Of a stretch of DNA of 27,134 bases, positions 8,415 through 15,815 are shown piece by piece. A model generated the notes under the pieces. It was not told the origin of the DNA. It saw only the letters and a list, made by a program, of their open reading frames with translations, and searched no databases. The DNA comes from Pseudomonadota bacterium. GTDB lineage: Bacteria > Pseudomonadota > Alphaproteobacteria > Micropepsales > Micropepsaceae. Position 1 is the stretch's first letter. Each line of letters starts with the position of its first letter. A program made the position numbers and the translations under genes. The stretch is taken from positions 1-27,134 of the forward strand of contig JAKBAU010000014.1 of the NCBI GenBank assembly GCA_021808875.1, written 5' to 3'.

Positions 8415-10465
8415 GCATTGAACTGGATCAACTCGACAAGCTGGCCGCCTCAGTCTTCGACGGATACCTCGTCCGCAAAGACCTCGTGCGGAAATACTCC
8501 CGCCAGTATCCGGTTCCAACCTATGTCGTCGAGTTCCTGCTGGGTCGCTATTGCGCGAGCGTCAATGAACGCGAGATCGCCGAAGGGCTGGAGATCGTCG
8601 AAAAGCAGCTCAAGGATCGGACCGTCCGAACCGGCGAGGAGGAACTGTTCAAGGCTCGCGCCAAAGAAACGGGGTCGGTCAAGATCATCGACATTCTCCG
8701 CGCCAAGCTCGACGCGAAAAACGATTGTTATGTCGCGGAGCTGCCGAGCCTAAATTTGCGCGATGTCCGCATCGATGACCAACTGGTGCGCGACAATGAG
8801 CGGATGTTGACTGACGGCTTTTATGCCGAGGTCACACTCGCATACGACGGGATCATCGCTCAGGAGAAAGGCGGCCGGCCATTCGGGGTTTCGTCGCTGC
8901 GCCCGATCCAAATGTCCAAGTCGGACGTTCTGGACATCTACGCCAAGGCCCGCCGTAGCTTCACCACGGCTGAGTGGATCGAGTTCCTGCTGCGTTCGAT
9001 CGGTCTTGAGCCGGCCGCTTTCAACGAACGCGCCAAACGCGTCGTCTTGCTGCGCATGATCCCATTCGTCGAGCGGAACTACAACCTTATCGAGCTCGGG
9101 CCGCGCGGGACTGGAAAGAGCCATCTTTTTCAGCAGATATCGCCGTATGCCCATCTGATTTCGGGCGGCAAGGCAACCGTCGCGAAGATGTTCGTGAACA
9201 ACGCAAGCGGGCAGCGCGGCTTGGTCTGCCAATATGACGTTGTCTGCTTCGACGAAGTCTCCGGCATTTCCTTTGACCAGAAGGACGGCGTCAACATCAT
9301 GAAAGGCTACATGGCCTCCGGCCAATTCAGTCGCGGCAAGGAGAGCATCCGCGCCGAGGGAAGCGTCGTCATGGTCGGCAACCTCGATGTCGACGTGGAG
9401 CAACAGCAGAAGATCGGCCATCTTCTAAGCCCAATGCCGCCCGAGATGCGCGATGATACGGCGTTCATGGACCGTATTCATGCCTACGCACCCGGTTGGG
9501 ATTATCCAAAACTCAAGCCCAGCGAACACCTGACCGATCACTTCGGTCTGGTGAGCGACTTCCTCAGCGAATGCTGGACCAGACTACGAGCCGGCAACCG
9601 CGTATCGGTGTTGCAGGGTCGGATCCATCTCGGCGGTGCCCTCAGCGGTCGTGATCTCGAAGCGGTCAACAAGACGGTCAGCGGCCTTACGAAACTTCTG
9701 TTTCCCGACCCGGAGATGCCGGTCCCTGATACCGATCTGGAATGGATTGTTCGGGTTGCATTGGAGTCCCGCCGCCGTGTGAAGGAGCAACAGCGTCGCG
9801 TCTTCAAGAGCGAATTTCGCAGCACCCATTTCAGCTACATCATGGCTCCTGATGGGGCCGAGCAGTTCGTATCGACGCCAGAACTGCACAGTGATGAAGC
9901 GATCGAGAGCGATCCGCTGCCACCCGGCCAAGTGTGGGGCGTCAGCTTGGGGGCAGGCGAAACCGGTCCAGGACTGTATCGGATCGACGTGACATGTGGA
10001 CCAGGCGGTGGGGTCAAGATTCTAAATCAACCGACTCCGCCGGCTTTTCGCGAGAGCGTTCGCGTCGGTGAGCAAAACCTCTACACGAGGTCGAAGGAGT
10101 TGGTCGGAGATCGGAACCCGCGCGAGGAAGAGTTCTCCCTCCAGATGCGTCCGATGGATGCGGACAAAACCGGATCCGGGCTGGGGGTTCCAGTGCTCGT
10201 CGCACTCTGTGGCGGGCTTCTTGGGCGCAACACGCGAGGCGGGACCATCGTGGTCGGCGCGCTCAACCTCGGCGGGTCAATCGAGATGATACCGAACGCC
10301 GTCCGGATTGCCGAACTCGCGATTGACAAGCAGGCGCAAACACTCCTGATGCCTGTTTCGGCCCGTCGGCAGCTAAACGACCTTCCCGACGATTTATGGA
10401 CCAAAATCAGCATCGAATTCTACAAGGACGGTGCCGATGCAGTCTTCAAGGCGCTTGTCGAGTAG
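8411..10465 (+). CDS. brxL: BREX Lon-protease-like AAA+ protein BrxL
   Basis: This 684-residue protein matches BrxL in size and layout and is the last gene of a BREX type 1 operon. A middle AAA+ ATPase domain has Walker A GPRGTGKS at residues 230-237 and Walker B VVCFDE ending at residues 281-282. The C-terminal quarter is Lon-protease-like. Ser589 (TGSGLG) occupies the position of the Lon catalytic serine. By eye, GGSIEM at residues 621-626 aligns with Lon GGLKEK, so the catalytic lysine is replaced by Met626. Proteolysis is therefore doubtful, and I believe this is common in BrxL. BrxL assembles as a DNA-associated motor in characterised systems. Its ATG overlaps the original pglZ stop, so loss of translation through the end of pglZ may also lower brxL expression. 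Confidence 0.94.
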   Translation: MSIELDQLDKLAASVFDGYLVRKDLVRKYSRQYPVPTYVVEFLLGRYCASVNEREIAEGLEIVEKQLKDRTVRTGEEELFKARAKETGSVKIIDILRAKLDAKNDCYVAELPSLNLRDVRIDDQLVRDNERMLTDGFYAEVTLAYDGIIAQEKGGRPFGVSSLRPIQMSKSDVLDIYAKARRSFTTAEWIEFLLRSIGLEPAAFNERAKRVVLLRMIPFVERNYNLIELGPRGTGKSHLFQQISPYAHLISGGKATVAKMFVNNASGQRGLVCQYDVVCFDEVSGISFDQKDGVNIMKGYMASGQFSRGKESIRAEGSVVMVGNLDVDVEQQQKIGHLLSPMPPEMRDDTAFMDRIHAYAPGWDYPKLKPSEHLTDHFGLVSDFLSECWTRLRAGNRVSVLQGRIHLGGALSGRDLEAVNKTVSGLTKLLFPDPEMPVPDTDLEWIVRVALESRRRVKEQQRRVFKSEFRSTHFSYIMAPDGAEQFVSTPELHSDEAIESDPLPPGQVWGVSLGAGETGPGLYRIDVTCGPGGGVKILNQPTPPAFRESVRVGEQNLYTRSKELVGDRNPREEEFSLQMRPMDADKTGSGLGVPVLVALCGGLLGRNTRGGTIVVGALNLGGSIEMIPNAVRIAELAIDKQAQTLLMPVSARRQLNDLPDDLWTKISIEFYKDGADAVFKALVE

Positions 10466-10562
10466 ATTGGCGGTGGTTGCTCATCCCATTTCTGGGAGGA
10501 ATTGAACTGGCGGCAGCGGCTAATTGGGAGTCAACTGACCGCTGATTGGAAGGCATAGACCG

Positions 10563-10576
10563 CGATCGCGCGATCG
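10563..10576. repeat. 14-bp perfect palindrome
   Basis: CGATCGCGCGATCG is its own reverse complement. It lies in the 282-nt gap between the end of the BREX operon and the ardC-like gene. It could be a protein-binding operator or a cruciform-prone spot. No function can be assigned from the sequence alone. Confidence 0.5.
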
Positions 10577-10581
10577 AATTG

Positions 10582-10650
10582 TTGGGAGGGGAAAGCCTTC
10601 CCCCTGGCCGGCGCCACGGTCGCCGGCACACCCCCATCTGCGGGGGCACC
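10582..10650 (+). promoter_or_regulatory. Row of three short hairpins upstream of the ardC leader
   Basis: Three stem-loops follow one another. The first is GGGGAA/TTCCCC. The second is GCCGGCG/CGCCGGC, a perfect 7-bp stem. The third is CCCCC/GGGGG. They lie between brxL and the ardC-like gene and are immediately followed by the structured leader described next. I recall a very similar GC-rich segment before ardC-like genes in other alphaproteobacterial elements. The row may end BREX transcription or form the 5' part of a larger leader RNA. None of the three is followed by a clear T-tract. Confidence 0.5.
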
Positions 10651-10661
10651 CCGCAACGCCC

Positions 10662-10747
10662 CGAGAGTGAGAGTGCGGACGAGTTTTCCGTGACGGGTTG
10701 AGGGTTGTCGAGAAAGGCTCGGCGAGCGCCCGTCGCGGAGATCCGCG
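10662..10747 (+). promoter_or_regulatory. Structured leader of the ardC-like gene that pairs with its ribosome-binding site
   Basis: CCGTGACGGG (10688-10697) pairs with CCCGTCGCGG (10729-10738). The helix extends outward through U-A and U-G pairs to about 13 bp, so GGAG at 10737-10740, the Shine-Dalgarno sequence 7 nt before the ATG, lies inside the stem. An inner stem GTCGAG/CTCGGC closes a small loop. Words such as AGAGTGAGAG, GTGACG and CGCCCGTC recur in the leader of the next gene, with a U-G pair here where that one has U-A. A translational switch or thermosensor-like role is inferred. Confidence 0.6.
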
Positions 10748-11710
10748 ATGTCCAAACATGCTGCTCATGCCCGCACCGGCCAGGACCGAACGGGGCTTTA
10801 TCAGGAAATCACCGACAGGATTATCGCCCAGCTGGAGGCAGGCGGTGCTCCTTGGGTCCAGCCCTGGGGGACAGCCGCGGCGAAGGCGCCGCTCGGCCTG
10901 CCCAGGAATGCGTCGACCCAACGGCGGTACTCGGGGATCAACGTGCTGATTCTCTGGGGCGCGGTCATCGAGCACGGCTTTGCTGGCCAGAGCTGGTTGA
11001 CCTTCCGCCAGGCGCTCAGCCTCGGCGGTCATGTGCGCAAGGGAGAACGTGGCACGACCGTCGTCTATGCCGACCGGTTCACGCCGGATGACGAACGCCG
11101 GCGCGCGGCGGAGACCGGCGAGGAGGCGCAAGCCATCCCGTTCCTGAAGCGATTCACGGTCTTCAACACCGCGCAATGCCAGGGCCTGCCGGACGAGATG
11201 ATGGCAATGGCGCCTCCGGTCGAAACCGATCTGGTTCTGCCGCACGCCGAGGCGTTGATCCGCGCAACCGGCGTGGATTTCCGGATCGGCGGCGAGCGGG
11301 CGTTCTACGATCCGCGGCACGATTTCGTGCAGGTGCCGCCCCCGCAGGCCTATTTCGAGCCGATCAACTGGCACCGGACCGCGCTGCATGAGATCGGTCA
11401 CGCCAGCGGCCATTCCTCCCGTCTCAACCGCGATATGTCGGGCTCATTCGGGTCGAAGAAATACGCGTTCGAGGAACTAATCGCAGAAATTTCAGCCGCC
11501 TATTTATGTGCTTTTCTAAACATCACGCCCACGGTGCGCCACGCGGACTATATCGGTTCGTGGCTCGACGTGCTGCGCGAGGACAACCGCGCCATCGTGC
11601 GCGCTGCCAGCGCCGCGTCGAAGGCGGCGGATTACATCCTGGCGTTCCAATCCGAACCTCTCGAGACCGACGCTGCAATCGCGGCCGACGACGAGAAGGA
11701 GGCCGCCTGA
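10748..11710 (+). CDS. ardC: ArdC-like antirestriction protein (ssDNA-binding domain plus zincin metallopeptidase domain)
   Basis: This 320-residue protein has the two-part layout of ArdC. The N-terminal single-strand-DNA-binding domain spans roughly residues 10-130, with GLYQEITDRIIAQLEAG at its start. The C-terminal zincin-like domain has the zinc motif HEIGH near residue 215 and a downstream EELIAEI helix that would give the third ligand. ArdC proteins protect incoming conjugative DNA from host restriction, which fits an element backbone. The ATG is preceded by GGAG 7 nt upstream, buried in a leader hairpin. Codons 11474-11518, which encode the conserved EELIAEISAAYL region, are unusual: 12 of 15 end in A or T, while the rest of the gene is strongly G/C-ending. 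The gene sits directly downstream of BREX but belongs to the following backbone block. Confidence 0.88.
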   Translation: MSKHAAHARTGQDRTGLYQEITDRIIAQLEAGGAPWVQPWGTAAAKAPLGLPRNASTQRRYSGINVLILWGAVIEHGFAGQSWLTFRQALSLGGHVRKGERGTTVVYADRFTPDDERRRAAETGEEAQAIPFLKRFTVFNTAQCQGLPDEMMAMAPPVETDLVLPHAEALIRATGVDFRIGGERAFYDPRHDFVQVPPPQAYFEPINWHRTALHEIGHASGHSSRLNRDMSGSFGSKKYAFEELIAEISAAYLCAFLNITPTVRHADYIGSWLDVLREDNRAIVRAASAASKAADYILAFQSEPLETDAAIAADDEKEAA

Positions 11711-11797
11711 CGGTGGTGGCACCCAGGTCGGGTTTCAGCCGAAACGCGGAGCCGGATATCCGTGCTCCCGCTTTTCCGGTTTTCCGGGTCTGCGGCC

Positions 11798-11883
11798 GTC
11801 CAAGAGTAAGAGGGCTGCGCCGGTTTCGTGACGAGGTCGGGTCGAGAGAGAGGCTTTCGACCGCCCGTCACGGAGAAACCGAC
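11798..11883 (+). promoter_or_regulatory. Structured leader of the ParB-like gene, second copy of the ardC-leader fold
   Basis: CGTGACG (11827-11833) pairs perfectly with CGTCACG (11866-11872). Outward pairs U26-G73, U25-A74 and U24-G75 (last two digits of positions) bring the Shine-Dalgarno GGAG (11872-11875) into the stem. The inner stem GGTCGA (11840-11845)/TCGACC (11857-11862) has an 11-nt loop. The order of words AGAGTAAGAG, TTTCGTGACG, TCGAGAGAGAGGCT and CGCCCGTCACGGAGA parallels the ardC leader, so the two are homologous. Confidence 0.62.
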
Positions 11884-13974
11884 ATGGCAACCGCCGTTCA
11901 GAAGATCACCCTCAGCGCCTCACGCGATATTCCCTTCAACAAGCTGGTGCTGAGCCAGGCGAACGTCCGGCGCGTGAAGGCCGGCGTCTCGATCGATGAG
12001 CTCGCCGAGGACATCGCCCGGCGCACGCTCTTGCAAGGCCTCAGCGTCCGCGCCGTCGTCGATGCTGACGGCAACGAGACCGGCATGTTCGAGGTGCCGG
12101 CCGGCGGCCGGCGCTTCCGCGCGTTGGAATTGCTGGTCAAGCAGAAGCGCCTGGCCAAGACCGCGCCCGTGCCGTGCATAGTGCGCGACGGCGGGATTGC
12201 CGAGGAGGATTCACTGGCGGAGAACGTCCAGCGCGTCGCCCTCCACCCGCTCGATCAGTTCCGCGCGTTCCAAGCATTGCGTGAGAAGGGCCTCGGCGAT
12301 GAGGAGATCGCAGCGCGGTTTTTCGTGAACTCGAGCGTGGTGAAGCAGCGCCTGCGCCTCGCCGCGGTGTCGCCAAAGCTGCTCGACATCTATGCCGAGG
12401 ACGGCATGACGTTGGAGCAATTGATGGCGTTCACCGTGACCGCCGACCACGCCCGGCAGGAGCAGGTCTGGGACTCCGTTTCGCGGAGCTACAATAAGGA
12501 GCCGTACCTGATCCGCCGGCAGCTCACTGAGGGTGCGGTCCGAGCAGCCGACCGGCGCGCGCTATTCGTTGGGATCGAGGCGTACGAGGCTGCGGGTGGC
12601 GTGGTGATGCGCGATCTGTTCCAGCACGATGACGGCGGCTGGCTCCAAGACCCGGCGCTGCTCGATCGGCTGGTGGCGGAAAAGCTCCAGGCCGAAGCGG
12701 AGGCCTTGCGCGATGAAGGTTGGAAGTGGATCGCGGTCGCGACCGACTTCCCCTACGGCCAAAGCGCCGATCTGCGCCGCCCGGTCGGCGAGACCACCGA
12801 ACTCACCGAGGAGGAGGCTGCTAACTTCGAGGCGCTGCGGACCGAATACGAGACGCTCGAGGCCGAGCACGCCGGCGGCGACGACTTGCCCGAGGCGGTC
12901 GATCAGCGGCTAGGCGAGATCGAGACCGCCATGGCGGCGTTCGAAAACCGGCCGATCCGGTTCGATCCCGCCGACATCGCTCGCGCCGGCATCTTCGTCA
13001 GCATCGATAGCGACGGCGAGCTGCGCATCGAGCGCGGCTTCGTCCGACCCGAGGATGAGGCGCCTGTCGAGTCGGTTCGGACCGACGCCCACGACACCCC
13101 GGAGAAGACCAGCACGGAGATCCCGGTCCAGCGCGCGGTTATCACCATCGGCGGCGCACCATCTGCACCCGAGCCCGAGGCACCGGAGGAGGACGATACG
13201 ATCCGGCCGCTGTCCGAGCGGTTGGTGACCGAACTGACCGCTCACCGCACCCTGGCCCTGCGCGATGGGGTGGCGAACGACCCGCAGGTGGCGTTCCAGG
13301 CGGTGCTGCACGCCCTCTGCCTCAATGCCTTCTATCGCTACGCCGCCAGCACCTGCCTAGAGATCACGGCGAAGCAGTCCGGCTTCTCGGCACAGGCGCC
13401 CGGTTTGGCCGAGACCGCTTCGGCCAAGGCCATCGACGCCCGCCACGCGCAATGGGCTAAGCAGTTGCCGGAAACACCGGCCGATCTGTGGGACACGCTG
13501 ACGGCGTTCGACAGCGACAGCCAGGCCGCGCTGTTCGCCCACTGCGCCTCGCTCACCATCAACGTCGTGAAGGAGCCGTGGAACCGGCGGCCGGATGCGT
13601 TTGCTCATGGCGATCAGCTCGCCCATGCCGTGGATCTCGACATGGCCGCCGTCGGCTGGAAGCCGACCGTCGATAATTATCTCGGCCGGGTGCCGAAGGC
13701 CCGTATCCTGGAAGCCGTGCGCGAGGCGAAGGGCGAGCACTCCGCGCAGCTCATCGACCACCTGAAGAAGACCGAGATGGCCAAGGAGGCCGAAAGGCTG
13801 CTGGACGGCACCGGCTGGCTCCCGGAGCCGCTGCGTCTCGCCGGCGCCGAGCCGACGATTGCCGAACCGGCCGGTGAGGCGGAGGCCCTGCCGGAATTCC
13901 TTGCCGGCGACGAGGACGATGCCGGCACCGCCGATTCCGAGGAGCCTGAGCCGCACGCCATCGCGGCGGAATAG
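11884..13974 (+). CDS. Large ParB/RepB/Spo0J-family protein
   Basis: This 696-residue protein has a ParB-like N-terminus: LVLSQANVRRVKAGVSIDELAEDI near residues 20-45, GGRRFRALELL near residue 75, and AENVQR near residue 115, the boxes of the ParB N-terminal CTP/DNA-clamp domain. A helix-turn-helix region follows (DEEIAARFFVNSSVVKQRLRLAAVSPKLLD). The rest is a long acidic C-terminal extension that ordinary ParB proteins of about 300 residues lack. No ParA gene is adjacent, so a role in element maintenance, DNA processing or regulation is as likely as partition. The ATG was chosen for GGAGAAA upstream and for where homology starts. The frame is open further upstream from 11506, but that part overlaps ardC. 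A strong hairpin terminator follows. Confidence 0.88.
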   Translation: MATAVQKITLSASRDIPFNKLVLSQANVRRVKAGVSIDELAEDIARRTLLQGLSVRAVVDADGNETGMFEVPAGGRRFRALELLVKQKRLAKTAPVPCIVRDGGIAEEDSLAENVQRVALHPLDQFRAFQALREKGLGDEEIAARFFVNSSVVKQRLRLAAVSPKLLDIYAEDGMTLEQLMAFTVTADHARQEQVWDSVSRSYNKEPYLIRRQLTEGAVRAADRRALFVGIEAYEAAGGVVMRDLFQHDDGGWLQDPALLDRLVAEKLQAEAEALRDEGWKWIAVATDFPYGQSADLRRPVGETTELTEEEAANFEALRTEYETLEAEHAGGDDLPEAVDQRLGEIETAMAAFENRPIRFDPADIARAGIFVSIDSDGELRIERGFVRPEDEAPVESVRTDAHDTPEKTSTEIPVQRAVITIGGAPSAPEPEAPEEDDTIRPLSERLVTELTAHRTLALRDGVANDPQVAFQAVLHALCLNAFYRYAASTCLEITAKQSGFSAQAPGLAETASAKAIDARHAQWAKQLPETPADLWDTLTAFDSDSQAALFAHCASLTINVVKEPWNRRPDAFAHGDQLAHAVDLDMAAVGWKPTVDNYLGRVPKARILEAVREAKGEHSAQLIDHLKKTEMAKEAERLLDGTGWLPEPLRLAGAEPTIAEPAGEAEALPEFLAGDEDDAGTADSEEPEPHAIAAE

Positions 13975-13983
13975 CACGCATCA

Positions 13984-14018
13984 GCGGGGCGGCTTCGGCC
14001 GCCCCGCATCCGTTTTCC
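13984..14018 (+). terminator. Strong intrinsic terminator after the ParB-like gene
   Basis: GCGGGGCGGC pairs perfectly over 10 bp with GCCGCCCCGC around a TTCG tetraloop. It is followed by ATCCGTTTTCC. It begins 10 nt after the ParB-like stop codon. Confidence 0.8.
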
Positions 14019-14034
14019 GATCCATTTCCATACA

Positions 14035-14060
14035 AAAGCCCGGCCATCGCGCTGGGCTTT
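14035..14060 (+). repeat. Stem-loop with CATCGC loop, copy 1
   Basis: AAAGCCCGGC pairs with GCTGGGCTTT over 10 bp, including one G-T pair, around the loop CATCGC. A second copy before the gene at 14998 has the identical loop and a perfect stem. It lies 18 nt before the next start codon and may end or attenuate transcription. Confidence 0.65.
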
Positions 14061-14078
14061 CTCTTGTGGAGACCTGAC

Positions 14079-14555
14079 ATGACCGAATGCGAACCCGCCC
14101 CCGTCCCGGCGCTCGATTTCGCCGCCTGGGATCGCCAAGAGCGCGAGCATTCCAGCCGTGCCGACGAATTGTTGCCGGCCAACAAAACCGCCCTGTTCGA
14201 CGCGCTCGCTGCCGCGAATATCACCGTCGTCGTCGTGACGTTCGACGGATACGGCGATAGCGGCCAGATCGAGAATATCGAAGCCAAAGCCGGCGATGAG
14301 ATAGTCACCTTGCCACCCGGCGCGATTGAGATCGCGCGCCCAGTGTGGGGCAGCAACGACCTCGACCGGCAGAGCCTACCGATCCACGACGCCATCGAGG
14401 CCCTGGTCTACAGCTTCCTCGGCCAAACCCATGACGGCTGGGAGAACAGCGATGGCGCCTACGGTGACTTCGCGTTCATCGTCGCCGACCGGACCATTAC
14501 GCTCGACTACAACGAACGGCGTATGGAATCCGATTATTCGCAGCATGTGTTTTGA
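14079..14555 (+). CDS. Small hypothetical protein, DUF6878-like
   Basis: This 158-residue protein of unknown function resembles the DUF6878 family as I remember it. It is soluble, with no signal peptide or membrane segment. The N-terminal third is helical and acidic, followed by ITVVVVTFDGYGDSGQIENIEA, a beta-strand rich stretch with a glycine turn. The C-terminus, DGAYGDFAFIVADRTITLDYNERRMES, is conserved-looking. The start at ATG was chosen over an upstream TTG because GGAG precedes it by 7 nt. The stop codon overlaps the ribosome-binding site of the next gene, so the two are co-translated. Such small proteins travel as a block with ParB-like and helicase genes in alphaproteobacterial elements. 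Their function is undetermined. Confidence 0.85.
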   Translation: MTECEPAPVPALDFAAWDRQEREHSSRADELLPANKTALFDALAAANITVVVVTFDGYGDSGQIENIEAKAGDEIVTLPPGAIEIARPVWGSNDLDRQSLPIHDAIEALVYSFLGQTHDGWENSDGAYGDFAFIVADRTITLDYNERRMESDYSQHVF

Positions 14556-14565
14556 GGAGGCGGCG

Positions 14566-14928
14566 ATGGGCCATCCTTACCACCATGCGCTTTCCTCGGT
14601 AAAACAATGGGGCGGCACGGCTGAAGACTATCTGCCAATTCACCAATGGTTCGATGAGCCGAAGGCTATAACAGCCGACTTCCGCCACCGCGCGCTGCGT
14701 CACCACGCCGAAGGCATCTTCATGGCCGAGCGGTTTTTCGGAACGACGATCACCGTCTCGACCGGCCGCGTCGTACCGGTGCGGCTGATCGGCGAGCAGC
14801 ATGTGCGCGAGGATCTCGGCTTTATACCGAGCTTCGTGGACTGGGTGCGGTGCATCCGTCCCGAACCCTGGATGGGCCGCGCCCAGCCGATCCATCGCGA
14901 CGTCGATCCATTCGCCGCCACCGCCTGA
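14566..14928 (+). CDS. Small hypothetical protein, DUF6915-like
   Basis: This 120-residue basic protein starts MGHPYHHALSSVKQWGG and resembles the DUF6915 family. It contains many histidines (HPYHH, DFRHRALRHHAEGIF), which might bind a metal or nucleic acid, but no known catalytic motif is visible. The start is fixed by GAGGAGG 5 nt upstream; the frame is open further upstream, but that part overlaps the previous gene. It lies 10 nt after that gene and is probably in the same transcript. It is followed by a T-rich stretch and a terminator-like hairpin. The function is unknown. Confidence 0.85.
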   Translation: MGHPYHHALSSVKQWGGTAEDYLPIHQWFDEPKAITADFRHRALRHHAEGIFMAERFFGTTITVSTGRVVPVRLIGEQHVREDLGFIPSFVDWVRCIRPEPWMGRAQPIHRDVDPFAATA

Positions 14929-14950
14929 TTTTTCCCTTTCCCAATCGCTA

Positions 14951-14983
14951 CGAAGCCCGGCCATCGCGCCGGGCTTCGTCGTT
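14951..14983 (+). terminator. Terminator-like stem-loop with CATCGC loop, copy 2
   Basis: CGAAGCCCGGC pairs perfectly over 11 bp with GCCGGGCTTCG around the loop CATCGC, followed by TCGTTT. It has the same loop and core as the stem-loop before the gene at 14079; the G-T pair there is G-C here. The following ribosome-binding site (CAGGAG) starts a few bases later. Confidence 0.65.
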
Positions 14984-14997
14984 TCAGGAGCCCTGCA

Positions 14998-15423
14998 ATG
15001 GCCGATTTCTACACCCACTTCTCGTGCTTGCTCGACGTTGGCAGCCCGGACAACGCCGCTCGCGCGCTCGACCTCTACCAAACCTTCATGGAGGACGCTG
15101 CCCGCGAGGAAGTGCCCTCTGAGGGTTTTCTTCTGTCAGTCCAGCCGGACCTTGGGGCCACGAAACTCTGGCTCCATGACGACGCCACCGGCGATCCGCA
15201 GCAGGCGATCGATTTCGTGCTGCGCTGCGCCGAGGCGTTCGCGCTCGCGGGGCGCTGGGGTTTCCAGTGGGCAAATACCTGCTCGCGCCCGCGGATCGAC
15301 GCCTTCGGGGGTGGCGCGCATGTCCTCGACCTCGAAAAACGCACCACTGTTGCCTGGACAGATACGAATGGCTGGTTGGCGCGCACACTGGCGCCCGCCC
15401 GCAGGAAAGGGGGCGCGCGATGA
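14998..15423 (+). CDS. Small hypothetical protein
   Basis: This 141-residue protein begins MADFYTHFSCLLDVGSPDNAARALDLYQTF. I do not recognise a named family with confidence. The sequence looks like an alternating alpha/beta fold: a helical ALDLYQTFMEDAAREE segment, strands around GFLLSVQP and TKLWLHDDATGDPQQAIDFVLRCAEAFAL, and a C-terminal HVLDLEKRTTVAWTDTNGWLARTLA. There is no signal peptide or membrane segment. CAGGAG lies 7 nt before the ATG. The gene overlaps the next one by 4 nt (ATGA), so the two proteins are probably made together. Its neighbours suggest a mobile-element accessory role, perhaps against host defences, but that is only context. Confidence 0.83.
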   Translation: MADFYTHFSCLLDVGSPDNAARALDLYQTFMEDAAREEVPSEGFLLSVQPDLGATKLWLHDDATGDPQQAIDFVLRCAEAFALAGRWGFQWANTCSRPRIDAFGGGAHVLDLEKRTTVAWTDTNGWLARTLAPARRKGGAR

Positions 15424-15662
15424 GCATCCCCGATTATGCCCGAGCGAATTTCCAGACGCTGTTAAGGGCCGCGGAAGACAACAATCTCGCGCTCGTGGAA
15501 TGCGCCGACGCCAAGACTGGAGAGACACGATATGTCATTTGCGCGGTCGGCCGCGACGGCACGGATTACGTGTTCACGCCATTTGGCCATCTAGCGGACG
15601 GCAACCCCTATGACGCCTATCGCCCGCCGTCCGAGACCCTGCCACCCCAGTCGCCATCCTGA
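15420..15662 (+). CDS. Small hypothetical protein, DUF6117-like
   Basis: This 80-residue protein starts MSIPDYARANFQTLLRAAEDNNLALVECADAKTG and resembles the DUF6117 family as I recall it. It has one N-terminal helix, then strands carrying RYVICAVGRDGTDYVFTPFGHL, and a proline-rich tail. The ATGA overlap with the preceding gene indicates translational coupling, and a purine-rich AGGAAAGGGGG precedes the start. The function is unknown. A 153-nt spacer without a gene follows. Confidence 0.82.
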   Translation: MSIPDYARANFQTLLRAAEDNNLALVECADAKTGETRYVICAVGRDGTDYVFTPFGHLADGNPYDAYRPPSETLPPQSPS

Positions 15663-15815
15663 TCCTGTTGCGGCCTGACCTGTCTGGGCGCGGCGTTTCG
15701 CGGGTCAACGGACAAGCCGTTCCCCCATCGCCCTACAGACGATGCGTGACCCACGAAACCTTGCCACGCCCGGCCGCCAGTCCGCCGCGACGGGCGGATC
15801 AGGAGGTAACGAGCG

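Noticed and set aside
1..10465. BREX type 2 (Pgl) or another BREX subtype
   Set aside because: No pglW or pglY kinase/ATPase genes and no brxH helicase are seen. The order brxC-pglX-pglZ-brxL fits type 1, although brxA and brxB are outside the window.
11506..11883. Upstream extension of the ParB-like gene
   Set aside because: The frame is open, but it overlaps ardC and the structured leader. Homology and a good ribosome-binding site begin at 11884.
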